This document shows positions 43,001 through 51,164 of a DNA stretch of 64,000 nucleotides, one piece after another. The position numbers and the translations under genes were made by a program. Under the pieces are notes generated by a model that saw only the letters and a program-made list of their open reading frames with translations, searched no databases and had not been told where the DNA came from. The stretch's first letter is position 1. The number at the start of each line of letters is the position of its first letter. The stretch is from Paenibacillus sp. Soil766 (GTDB taxonomy: Bacteria > Bacillota > Bacilli > Paenibacillales > NBRC-103111), in the NCBI RefSeq assembly GCF_001428105.1, contig NZ_LMSJ01000012.1, positions 413,124 to 477,123 of the forward strand, given 5' to 3'.

Positions 43001-46000
43001 GTAAGTAACATACCCATACTGAAAGATTTACTACTACAGGTGGGCCAAACTAACTTCGATGACGGAGAAGATGAGGACACTACGAATTCGCGGACGTGGG
43101 CCTTAGTGACACCAACCAGTACGGTATTTACAGGATTTACCGTTTACTCAGAAAACATGGATAGTGGGGGTAGTGGTTCTTGGTATGGTACTGATACTAG
43201 AAATCACTTCATATACGTTAATCCATCAACTGGAAACTACACCATAGAATCATACACGACCTACAGTGATGGTGGTGGAACCGATTGGTCATCTAATTAT
43301 GAATCTTATAATAGCTCACACGTCAAAACTAGCACATATAGTTGTTCAAAAAGAGTTCCATGCTTAACTTTTAGCATGGATGGTCATTCATTAAGTCGGG
43401 GTGTTATTGGAAACAACGATGGTTCAGTTGCCGTGTATCCAATCGTTTTAGATCGCATAGATCCTTCTTTGCGTGTAGCCAAGCCACTGATCTATGACGC
43501 GACTACGGCTGTTGCCACTATGACTGGTTGGATGAACACCTACAAATTTAATACAGGATTAAAGTTTCAAGACTACGCGACAAAGATGCTAACTACTGGG
43601 GAATCTAGGTATTCCTCAACGGTACCTGATCAAAGCACAACCACCATAGCTTCTTTTGGTAACACGCATGTCTATGACAACCCTAACTCCATAAAATCTA
43701 CGTACGGGTTACAACCAAACATACAGATAGTAAAAGATAACACTATCAGTAGTATAAGTTGCCCAGCACCTATCGCTTCGCTTGACACTAATAATCGAGT
43801 GAGCGACTATACCAAGCGCACCTTTTTGGATGCACATAATCCAAACATCGTTTATTACATCGTAAACTACAACAAGTACAGTTTAACGTACGATTATTCT
43901 GAAGATGAATATCAATGGAAAGCTACACCAAATTGGTTCACACAGGCGCTTAAGTTAACGCATGATGGTAATGGTAATGTAAACTGCGTTGACACAGCAG
44001 GCCAAGTTCCCATAGATGCTGTAGCTGTGGCTTCATTATCCGATAGAGGAAAAGATGCGGCTACAAACGCAAGCTTGTACGCGGGAACTCGGATATACCC
44101 AGGGGGATTGATCTATAACGGAACAAGTATTATTAGTGTAAACTTAGTCCGAGGCTCAGGAACTGGCGCAAACAAGGAAGTGGTGATGGGCAACGGAATC
44201 ACTAGAAATATTGGTCAGCTACAGAACAACAAGCTAATAAAGAACGTAGCATTGAGCACATCCTTCCGGTTTTATAACAACGGATCTTATGAAAACGTGC
44301 CTGCTGGAGTTTCTTTCCGTATGCAAGATAATCGAAACATGTATCGCGTAGAAGTTGATGCGAATACCGTTTCTCTACTCAAGATCGTGAACGGAGTAAA
44401 AACGTATCTAGAAACAAAGACGATCACTGCTGTCGGCACCTCATGGGTTAACCTAAAAGTACGTGCGCTTGGGAATCAGATTAAAGTATATGTCCAAGGT
44501 GTTCCTTACATTATTCTAAACGACAATACATTTTTATCTGAGGGATATGTTGGCCCGTATACCGAAGTAGCTTATACAGAGTTCAAATCTATCATAGCGG
44601 AGAAATATCCAGACAGCGCGTCAGAAGATTCTTTAGGTGTAGTTCTTGTTGACGAGCCTGCGGAATATGACACTATTGTAACGGATGCTGAGAATGACCC
44701 GATAGCTCCTCCGCTCACGGAGTGGACTGTACAGCAAACAGACAGCACCATGTTCTTTGATGCTGGAGATGGAAAGTCTGGATTTGAGGCAATGTACACC
44801 AGTACCGCAGCCAAGCCTATTTTTTCTAAGGTTGGCAAGTATCGTGTTGGTTACAAAGTTGTTGATGATCCACAACCAGACTTTCTCTATCCATCTAATG
44901 TCTTTGGATCCTACCGAAAAGCTAGCCCAATTTACTACTCAGACATTACGGTTCATCGCAAGCCGATAGCAAGATTAGCTCTCTATCTAAACGGAGATGG
45001 ATCAATAGGAAATACGGACACGTCTTACGACCCTGACCGTTGTTATGCGAATCTAAGTTGTCAGTCTAGTTATGACGCAAATAAGGGAATTTACGAAAGA
45101 ATGTCCTACTTTGTTTCTCCATCGGGAGTTTCATCAGCGTCTTTACCGACTCGTCCCATTGAGTCGGGAGACTACTACGCTTATCTCGCCGTGAAAGACG
45201 AATACGGAGCTTGGAGCGATTTTGTCGAAGCAACAATAAACATTACCGTTCCATTGCCTAATAATGCACCTACTGCCACACTAACATTCCCAACTGGAAC
45301 ACAGGGATCGCCTTCATATGTTTCGCTAATTCCAACCATATATTGGAATCAAAAAGATCCCGATGCGGGCAGCTTCTTTACACAATTTGAAGTTTCGGTG
45401 AAAGATCAGTGGGGAAATTGTGTGGAATGTAAGGTTGAAACTTTCAATACTTCGCTTACCTCATGGTCATGGACTCTTGACACAACGCTAACACCAGGAG
45501 GGCTGTATCAAGTACAGGTTAGAGTATGGGATGAAGGAGGTAAAGCTTCCGCCTGGTCCAATACATGGTGGATGGTTACCAATCGTCCGCCAACAGCAAC
45601 TATGTTGGATCCAAATGGTACACAAGCTTCACCATCAATACTTCACACGCTCACACCGGTTATACGATGGACTCAGATTGACCCTGACCCAAGTACGACA
45701 TTTCATTATTTTCACATTCAAATTACGAATGAAGCGAATACTGTCATGATCTTGGATACTGGTCCATATTGGCAAGGGACGACCTCAACAACAGGAAGTT
45801 GGCAAGTGAATGCCAATTTGCCTGCTGGACAAAAGTTAAGAGTACGTGTACGAACTTTCGATGGTGTTGTCTGGTCAGACTACTCCGAGCAAACTTGGAT
45901 GTATATTAATCGCGCTCCTATAGCTGATTTCGATTGGAGTCCTAAGCCTGTCTGGGAAGGCGATGAAGTGCGGATTACCAATACTTCGATCGATCCTGAT

Positions 46001-46591
46001 GGCGATGAGCTATCTTATTTATGGACCGTTGAGGGGCCAGAGGGAATTACATGGACTTTTTCATCGTTTAATTTTATACAAAAATTCGCAGAGCCAGGTA
46101 GTTACAAAGTGACTCTCACCGTTACGGATGGGATTCTTACTACATCAGTAGACAAAATGATCCTAGCATTGCCCTTGACCATAAACGCTGAGGTGACTTA
46201 CATGGACAATTGGTTGATTTTGCATAATCAGAAGGGGCACCAAACACAAGTAAATCCGAAACAATTTTATTCAGGAGAGATATTCGTGGTGAAAAGTCGG
46301 AGTGCATCCGCCCCAGTAGTGGAGGTGATCGCTTGGATAGACACAATTGGTCTGGACGGTCAATCCTTGTATGTTTCACAGGAACTATTACCCCAGTTAG
46401 GTGATAACAACATGTATAGTGCCGAACTATTCGATAGTAAATTCCAATCCTTCACGGAGGGGCTGCCGACTGGGGCACAAACGATTCATTTTCAGATTAC
46501 ATATGAGAATGGCACTGTAAAAAATGAGGATATTCCAATTGAAATTATTGGGAATGTACAGCAATCTATTGGCGTACATCGAGTGCAATAA
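40082..46591 (+). CDS. Very large exported multidomain protein (CARDB, PKD and LamG-like domains)
   Basis: The 2169-residue protein has a signal peptide (about 1-30), an unrecognised N-terminal region (30-345), a CARDB-type adhesion domain (about 347-455), several PKD/Ig-like domains (about 575-860, 1510-1720), a jelly-roll LamG or sugar-hydrolase-like domain (about 1380-1505, SFRFYNNGSYENVPAGVSFRM), two FnIII-like repeats (about 1733-1940, APTATLTFPTGTQGSPS and PPTATMLDPNGTQASPS) and a last PKD domain (about 1945-2030, APIADFDWSP). The final 130 residues are unrecognised. It has about twenty cysteines, mostly in neighbouring pairs such as CSKRVPC and CVEC, which is unusual for a Gram-positive surface protein. 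It has no sorting motif or SLH repeats, so the SLH protein 15 bases upstream may anchor it. Role unknown; adhesion or matrix is an inference. Confidence 0.8.
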   Translation: MKHFISRVMFLLLIFDLMFPLLNLNEAQAASNKTLHYNFELGIYSESTNINAQYSASDKKSFDKDISSFVSGTITSVTLKSNGVDRSSKVSFDGSIIKVAALEGTKMIVHGKSETKPMHQIYRQPPGKIWEHKGEKNPYPVEFTGASGTPSEYPGLIPIFGKKRYAGPDFDYRVPSNFGPDLRYSCNSPLYLEDGEPGHEASGDFVYDCDRDGYAVTTAYEVDRPNFWFNDPTDANVLGTDATIKDGDKLVQSSIEMYDAEKFNSSYGAEPFSVGKGNIAGQGMIRTMMLLGERKSNGGNVPNGQIIDETDNGPYGLLRNYQMYAIGLWKGDTYKYQMSIEVTYTPPVQADLTYISIDAGSCVQTGASTLITIKFQNIGIAIPNGTTFNVTLSADGVVFKTYTYSSGLGSTPITETVNYTFTSSKSITLAVDSNNAISEASESNNLTTKNVSPVASCGHTGGNLTGTVSMDKAYIPWKSDNLAIVKVNDSDPSCKASKFNVSFEDSRGNSYKSPDMSFNGIVDGKLEGTTMFFYIGPNYLGGIGSGNISVSADVLDTCGSWSSIGNTNFTIGNPPPVQPPNIQFAWFKNDYSTQITKAIVGDNVALKITKAEDIQNYSFSYEWDFTVDTPWIAGIPARKSLVSPIRFNQLNGILADEVGEHTVCIKAANSQRSATYCESLQVIPPNPIPIITGGPTVKENRILTPALDVSSSYSPVEGRTVDHTKDEKTGLWATSYSTPGEYDLSLHVYDNTGLKSLQPATHHLTVTPDYPPIVTLEKPIATVRNTDYTMRNTSYSPDGDNVVIFRVRQGYDAANNGVCTGYADVSNDANNFIFTPTKVGTYCFQTYAEEDYGKNAASVFTVEVVDDAPDASFTVKGKNTTPVIPDVTVLKPLDLAKSASSTLDQASVPNMYRLNSVGNLLALPASRCTFATVGFTAECGTNDFYKYSYQTIEEVSPTYSVVSSIAIPPNPSYVSNIPILKDLLLQVGQTNFDDGEDEDTTNSRTWALVTPTSTVFTGFTVYSENMDSGGSGSWYGTDTRNHFIYVNPSTGNYTIESYTTYSDGGGTDWSSNYESYNSSHVKTSTYSCSKRVPCLTFSMDGHSLSRGVIGNNDGSVAVYPIVLDRIDPSLRVAKPLIYDATTAVATMTGWMNTYKFNTGLKFQDYATKMLTTGESRYSSTVPDQSTTTIASFGNTHVYDNPNSIKSTYGLQPNIQIVKDNTISSISCPAPIASLDTNNRVSDYTKRTFLDAHNPNIVYYIVNYNKYSLTYDYSEDEYQWKATPNWFTQALKLTHDGNGNVNCVDTAGQVPIDAVAVASLSDRGKDAATNASLYAGTRIYPGGLIYNGTSIISVNLVRGSGTGANKEVVMGNGITRNIGQLQNNKLIKNVALSTSFRFYNNGSYENVPAGVSFRMQDNRNMYRVEVDANTVSLLKIVNGVKTYLETKTITAVGTSWVNLKVRALGNQIKVYVQGVPYIILNDNTFLSEGYVGPYTEVAYTEFKSIIAEKYPDSASEDSLGVVLVDEPAEYDTIVTDAENDPIAPPLTEWTVQQTDSTMFFDAGDGKSGFEAMYTSTAAKPIFSKVGKYRVGYKVVDDPQPDFLYPSNVFGSYRKASPIYYSDITVHRKPIARLALYLNGDGSIGNTDTSYDPDRCYANLSCQSSYDANKGIYERMSYFVSPSGVSSASLPTRPIESGDYYAYLAVKDEYGAWSDFVEATINITVPLPNNAPTATLTFPTGTQGSPSYVSLIPTIYWNQKDPDAGSFFTQFEVSVKDQWGNCVECKVETFNTSLTSWSWTLDTTLTPGGLYQVQVRVWDEGGKASAWSNTWWMVTNRPPTATMLDPNGTQASPSILHTLTPVIRWTQIDPDPSTTFHYFHIQITNEANTVMILDTGPYWQGTTSTTGSWQVNANLPAGQKLRVRVRTFDGVVWSDYSEQTWMYINRAPIADFDWSPKPVWEGDEVRITNTSIDPDGDELSYLWTVEGPEGITWTFSSFNFIQKFAEPGSYKVTLTVTDGILTTSVDKMILALPLTINAEVTYMDNWLILHNQKGHQTQVNPKQFYSGEIFVVKSRSASAPVVEVIAWIDTIGLDGQSLYVSQELLPQLGDNNMYSAELFDSKFQSFTEGLPTGAQTIHFQITYENGTVKNEDIPIEIIGNVQQSIGVHRVQ

Positions 46592-46661
46592 GTATGTCGG
46601 TGATCTGGAGTTACACCTATGGTACAATTAATCGATAAAAAGGCGAGGGAGAGCGAATATC

Positions 46662-47462
46662 TTGAACTATCGATTAATCGCACTGGATGTAGATGGAACA
46701 CTTCTTAACGATCATCATGAATTAACAGATCAAACGATTGAAACGATACAAGAGGTTCATGATCAAGGCTGTCATATTGTGCTATGTACGGGGAGAGCGC
46801 CGGCAAGTACGTTACCGATCCTAGAGCAATTGGGTTTGGAAGGAACGATGATCACCCACAATGGAGCAGTAACTGTTCATGCCGATGAGCGAGGTCAGTC
46901 GCTGGTAAATGAGTTTTCTTTTGAAATTAGCGAAATCGAAAGTATGTTGGCGTATGCTCGCAGTGCGGGGATTCACTTCGATGTATGCACAGCATTTAAT
47001 ATGTATATCGAACGTGTCGGCGAGTATGAGAAGATGATGTATCAGAAGTTTCTCATCAATCCTAAACTTGTCACATCTGTTTCAGAGCTCGGCGTGCCGA
47101 TTGTTAAATTTACGCTTTTTGCCCAACCGGATGTGTTGGATCGAGTTCAAGTGGAGTGGGAGGAGCAGATGCTTTATGGGAATTTGAGGATGATTCGCAG
47201 TGGAGATTTGTTCATTGATGTGATGAATCCGCAGGCCAATAAGGGGAACGCATTGAAGGCGTTGGCTGCTACGCTAGATGTTGAAGCACAAGAAATTATG
47301 GCTATTGGTAATTATTATAATGATCTGGAAATGATGCGTTTCGCGGGGTTAGGGATTGCGGTAGAGAATTCACCGAACGATGTGAAAGAAGCCGCAGATG
47401 CGGTGACTTCTTCCAATAATAATGAAGGCGTACATGAAGCCATACGAAAGTACTGTTTTTAA
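46662..47462 (+). CDS. Cof-type HAD-superfamily phosphatase
   Basis: The 266-residue protein has the HAD nucleophile motif ALDVDGTLL (residues 7-15), motif II CTGRAPAST, and the late motifs NKGNALKAL and AIGNYYNDLEMMRFAG. The usual GD of motif IV reads GN here. Cof-type enzymes dephosphorylate sugar phosphates or flavin precursors in the cytoplasm; substrate cannot be told. The start is TTG at 46662 after AGGCGAGGGAGAG. It is not clearly linked with the surface genes on both sides. Confidence 0.85.
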   Translation: MNYRLIALDVDGTLLNDHHELTDQTIETIQEVHDQGCHIVLCTGRAPASTLPILEQLGLEGTMITHNGAVTVHADERGQSLVNEFSFEISEIESMLAYARSAGIHFDVCTAFNMYIERVGEYEKMMYQKFLINPKLVTSVSELGVPIVKFTLFAQPDVLDRVQVEWEEQMLYGNLRMIRSGDLFIDVMNPQANKGNALKALAATLDVEAQEIMAIGNYYNDLEMMRFAGLGIAVENSPNDVKEAADAVTSSNNNEGVHEAIRKYCF

Positions 47463-47582
47463 TATTGAAATTCAGATAAATTACCTCGATTTTTGAGGTT
47501 TTTTGTCGTTTTAGGGGTTTTTAGTACTTATTTCCTATGATAGAATGAGAGAAAGAATAATAGACGATGGATGTGATCAAAG

Positions 47583-49424
47583 TTGACGAAACAAGGAAAG
47601 CTGTATTCGAAAAAGGAAAAAACTGCTGCAATTATGGTTGGTACTGCTTTGGTAACTGCTCCATTTTTAATGGATGTCTCACCTGTTACCTATGCGGCTG
47701 TGAGCAGTTCACCAATGCCAGAAGAGATGTATTCCAGTGATAAAATTGGAAATTTAATTGTTCCTATGGATGGTACAATTCCAATACGTAATTTAAAAGC
47801 AATTTATGGTAAAAATATTAATGGTTTTGAAGTAACGAGTGTGAATAGTTATGGAAGTGGAGATCTTTTTGCTTATAACGAACCAGGTTACAGCGCTGAA
47901 GGCCTATTGAAAATACACCCTTATCGCCCAGGGACTGCGACTTTCACCGTCTCATGGAATAATAACACTAGTCAGGATACATTTGATGTGACAGTTGTTA
48001 GTGATGCAACCACAACGGAAGAAAGAAATTATGATATTAGTGATGTTGCAAAAAAAGCAATAAATAGTACATCCCCAACCCAAGCAAAAGCTTTACTTAG
48101 TGGAATAGGTCCTAAGAACTCCACTGGAAATGTTGAGGGAAATAATCCGCCTATCTTGAATCCCCAGAATTTTTACAATCCGTTTCAAAATGGAAGTTTA
48201 GAACTAGGTTCTTTTTTTTATTTAAGTACACCGCAACTAAGCTCATTTTTTAGTGATGTGGATGGGGATAATATTACTGCTGTCGTATTTGACAATATTG
48301 ATAATTCAGAAATTACACCAGCTGCTAGATTTGTCTACAAGTCGGATTATAATAGTTGGATTGTTGAGAGTTTACGGGTAGGCGAAAGTACATTTACGGC
48401 TGTTGCCCTAGATAGTCGTGGTGGTGTGTTGGCATCCCAACCGTTCACAATTGAGGTGGTTGACAACCCAAAACCAACGATAAAAGACACACCGCTAGCT
48501 TCACACTTAGCCACGGTTGGTAATGAACTTGATTTATCATCAAATTCAGAACTTGATTTGAATGAAATTTTCTATGATGCACCTTCTCAAAATCTACAAT
48601 ATTCGGCTGAGGTAAGTTTTACAAATGGCTATGAAAGTGGTACTTATATTACTTATCCTCAACCCATTTCATTCTCAACGAGTACATTGTCATATGAGAA
48701 TATTAGGTCGCTACTAAGTAATCTTCCTGAACATTATACAGCGGTAAATGGCGAAATCAATATTACTAACTTGAAAGCTAAAGACACTTTTAACCAGTTA
48801 TCACCATCTTTGCCCGCTACTATTACGCTTAATTATAGCGAATATGGAGATTATAATGAAAACATACCGCAAATTATGGATCTTTATGCTTCAAATAACG
48901 CAGGTGAAAGCAGTTTCACTTTCGAAAAACAAGGGTGGTTTGACTATGATAAGAGTTTATTAGATATCAAATATCCCCAATCAGAGATCATCCACGCGGC
49001 AACACCAATTTGGGATAATGAAAACGACGAGATTAAAATTGTTGCAGGGAATACAGCAAATACTAAATCCAAATTGAAAGTTTATTCTGTCTTTAATGAA
49101 CCAATTGATAAGACAGTCTGGTTTCAAAACGATATTGAAGTTAAAGTAATTGAGCCTACACGTTCGGGGACGACTCAATCCATTACCCTTAGTTCTCTAT
49201 TTGGAGATAGTGAATTTGATTGGGAAGATTTCACGGAGTATTTCTACGATTATGTCTCAATGACAACTGTTACAGATGTGACATATGGCTTTAACGACTC
49301 AGAGGATTATACTTTGACTCTGGATAATGTGAGTCCGAATGGCACTGTTTTAACGATTACTCTTCCAGACTTTAGCGAAGAAATGGGCAGTCGCATATTC
49401 AAGATTCCATTTATTAGGCCATAA
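47583..49424 (+). CDS. Exported protein with Ig/cadherin-like repeats, unknown
   Basis: The 613-residue protein has an N-terminal signal (hydrophobic stretch about 14-38 ending VSPVTYA) and then beta-rich regions. One resembles an Ig/cadherin-like module (FFSDVDGDNITAVVFDN to ALDSRGGVLASQPFTIEV, about 218-300). It lacks cysteines, sorting motif and SLH repeats, and is AT-rich with many Ser, Thr and Asn residues. The start is TTG at 47583; GGATGTGAT before it is a modest ribosome site. The glycosyltransferase gene begins 1 base after its stop, so its product may be the glycosylation target. I do not recognise a named family for the whole protein. Confidence 0.65.
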   Translation: MTKQGKLYSKKEKTAAIMVGTALVTAPFLMDVSPVTYAAVSSSPMPEEMYSSDKIGNLIVPMDGTIPIRNLKAIYGKNINGFEVTSVNSYGSGDLFAYNEPGYSAEGLLKIHPYRPGTATFTVSWNNNTSQDTFDVTVVSDATTTEERNYDISDVAKKAINSTSPTQAKALLSGIGPKNSTGNVEGNNPPILNPQNFYNPFQNGSLELGSFFYLSTPQLSSFFSDVDGDNITAVVFDNIDNSEITPAARFVYKSDYNSWIVESLRVGESTFTAVALDSRGGVLASQPFTIEVVDNPKPTIKDTPLASHLATVGNELDLSSNSELDLNEIFYDAPSQNLQYSAEVSFTNGYESGTYITYPQPISFSTSTLSYENIRSLLSNLPEHYTAVNGEINITNLKAKDTFNQLSPSLPATITLNYSEYGDYNENIPQIMDLYASNNAGESSFTFEKQGWFDYDKSLLDIKYPQSEIIHAATPIWDNENDEIKIVAGNTANTKSKLKVYSVFNEPIDKTVWFQNDIEVKVIEPTRSGTTQSITLSSLFGDSEFDWEDFTEYFYDYVSMTTVTDVTYGFNDSEDYTLTLDNVSPNGTVLTITLPDFSEEMGSRIFKIPFIRP

Positions 49425-49425
49425 G

Positions 49426-50868
49426 ATGTCACAATATAATCACATCATCTCTCTCATTCAAACTAATTATCTTCAAGAAGCAGAGAATGAATTATTCCTA
49501 GCTATCAAGCAATCACCACTTGAGGCTCAGCTCTGGGTGATGCTCGGTGAAACGCTGCTCCTACAGCAACAAGCAGGTGCAGCGAAGCGGGTCTTCGACC
49601 GTGCTTGGCTGTTGGATCCGCAAGCCAAGTGGGTCAATCACATCTACAAGGCGATGGAGAAGATCCCACAGGGAAATCCGAGACCGGACGTAGAGGATCT
49701 TTTGTATGTTCCCAAGGTGACGGTGACCGCGGCGATTCTTTCGCACAATGAAGCCGCGGATATTGCGAAATGTATCATTGCTCTGCAAGGAGCTGTCGAT
49801 GAAATCCTGCTTGTGGATTCATCGACGGACGAGACTCGCAGCCTAGCCATGCAATTTCCGAAGGTAAAGGTTGTCCCGATCTTATGGGAAGATAACTTTG
49901 GAGCAGCACGGAATATCGGTCTACAGCACGTTCAGACAGATTGGGTCATATGGATCGATGCCGATGAGGTTTTGATACCTGAGGATGTCAATGCCATCCG
50001 CGAGGCTGCTAGTGTGTTTAACCAATCAGAGATCATACCTGCCCTGCATGTCTGGCATTTGAATCGAATAAACGGAACCGTTCAACATGATTTCTCTCAA
50101 GTACGGATGTTCCCAGCACAACGAGGACTTCGTTACTTTGGACGCATTCACGAGCAAATAGCTACGGAAAAAGGTATTTATCAGCTCGATACGTATCGTA
50201 GAGCAGTTAAAATCAGATTGGATCATCACGGCTATGAACCAGCAGTTCTTCAAAGCAAGGGCAAGCTAGAGCGTAATCTCCGTTTACTAAAGCTTATGAT
50301 AGAAGAAGAGCCCGAGAATCCTGGTCACTGGTTATTCTACGGGCGTGAGTCTCTAGGACTCGGTCTGGAAGATCAAGCACTCGAGTCACTAATAGAAGCC
50401 GAACGCCTGGGCCTCCAAACTCCCTTATTCGGCCGGATGCCTGAGATCTACCGATTCTTGATACAAATCGTGCTGCAGCGCAAAAATTATTCCGAAGCTG
50501 AGGCCTTCTGCCACAAGGCACTCGGGCACTCGCCTGATTTCCCTGATGCGCACTATTTGCTTGCACAAGTGAGAATGAGACAAGCCGATGAACTTCTGCA
50601 ATTAGCAGAAACGAGTATTAAGCAGTCGCTGACCAGCTTGCCTAATTACCGCGGCAGTGTTAGCGCTGATTATCACATTGGCGAGTGGAAAGCAGCGACT
50701 TCGCTTGGCGAATTGGCCATGCGATCGGGGAAGCTTGCGAAGGCGAAACAGATTTTCACTCAGTTCAAGGAAAAACCAGGTGCAACGGAGATACTTTCAG
50801 CGAAGCTAAATGTCATTGAGACAGAGCGTCAACGGCTGAACCAAGCCGAGCAACAACCCAAAAATTAA
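49426..50868 (+). CDS. Family 2 glycosyltransferase with TPR repeats
   Basis: The 480-residue protein starts with TPR-like helices (about 1-75, EAQLWVMLGETLLLQQQAGAAKRVFDRAW), then a GT-A glycosyltransferase domain (about 97-290) with TAAILSHNEAADI and the metal-binding WIDADEV near residue 177, and ends with more TPR-like repeats (about 290-470). SunS-like GT2 enzymes with this plan attach sugars to cysteine or serine residues of peptides and surface proteins. The ATG at 49426 lies one base after the stop of the exported 613-residue protein, so the two are translationally coupled. A terminator follows directly. Confidence 0.85.
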   Translation: MSQYNHIISLIQTNYLQEAENELFLAIKQSPLEAQLWVMLGETLLLQQQAGAAKRVFDRAWLLDPQAKWVNHIYKAMEKIPQGNPRPDVEDLLYVPKVTVTAAILSHNEAADIAKCIIALQGAVDEILLVDSSTDETRSLAMQFPKVKVVPILWEDNFGAARNIGLQHVQTDWVIWIDADEVLIPEDVNAIREAASVFNQSEIIPALHVWHLNRINGTVQHDFSQVRMFPAQRGLRYFGRIHEQIATEKGIYQLDTYRRAVKIRLDHHGYEPAVLQSKGKLERNLRLLKLMIEEEPENPGHWLFYGRESLGLGLEDQALESLIEAERLGLQTPLFGRMPEIYRFLIQIVLQRKNYSEAEAFCHKALGHSPDFPDAHYLLAQVRMRQADELLQLAETSIKQSLTSLPNYRGSVSADYHIGEWKAATSLGELAMRSGKLAKAKQIFTQFKEKPGATEILSAKLNVIETERQRLNQAEQQPKN

Positions 50869-50909
50869 AAGACGATCTCCATGCCTCAAAGGGCAGGAGA
50901 TCGTCTTTT
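50867..50909. terminator. Bidirectional terminator after the glycosyltransferase gene
   Basis: AAAAGACGATCTCC pairs perfectly with GGAGATCGTCTTTT around a 15-base loop; it also ends the YjcZ-type gene on the other strand. Confidence 0.92.
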
Positions 50910-50926
50910 GGCTTTCACATTAGTTA

Positions 50927-51010
50927 TTAGATAACGAATGCGCTAGTTATGATAACAAGAAGGATAAAAAGAACTAAAACCGCAGCTGATGAAGTTCCTA
51001 CTCCTGACAT
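50927..51010 (-). CDS. YjcZ-family small hydrophobic sporulation peptide (27 aa)
   Basis: The product begins MSGVGTSSAAV and continues as one hydrophobic helix VLFILLVIITS ending AFVI. It is a close paralogue of the peptide at 1007-1093: LVLFILLVIITS is shared. The ATG at 51010 lies 8 bases after AGGAGGG; an ATG two codons upstream touches that site and is unlikely. A sigma-K-like promoter lies 36 bases upstream, in keeping with mother-cell expression late in sporulation. Confidence 0.85.
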   Translation of the reverse strand: MSGVGTSSAAVLVLFILLVIITSAFVI

Positions 51011-51045
51011 GGACATTCCCTCCTTTCGTGGTGATTGTTATAAGA

Positions 51046-51073
51046 TAAGATATGTAAGTGGGGGCAGAAGTGT
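51046..51073 (-). promoter_or_regulatory. Sigma-K-like promoter of the YjcZ-type gene
   Basis: On the minus strand, AC (51072-51073), 17 bases, then CATATCTTA (51046-51054) matches the sigma-K consensus AC-N16/17-CATANNNTA. Confidence 0.55.
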
Positions 51074-51164
51074 ATAGACGGATATCCTGATTACTCATAT
51101 TTTGGTCGATAATGGGCATGCTACAGAAGAATGACACAAGATCTGTAGAGGAGGCGACGAAGTC

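Noticed and set aside
46662..47462. Loss of activity in the HAD phosphatase because motif IV reads GN instead of GD
   Set aside because: The following ND pair and the other motifs are intact and such variants may be normal in the subgroup, so no defect is claimed.
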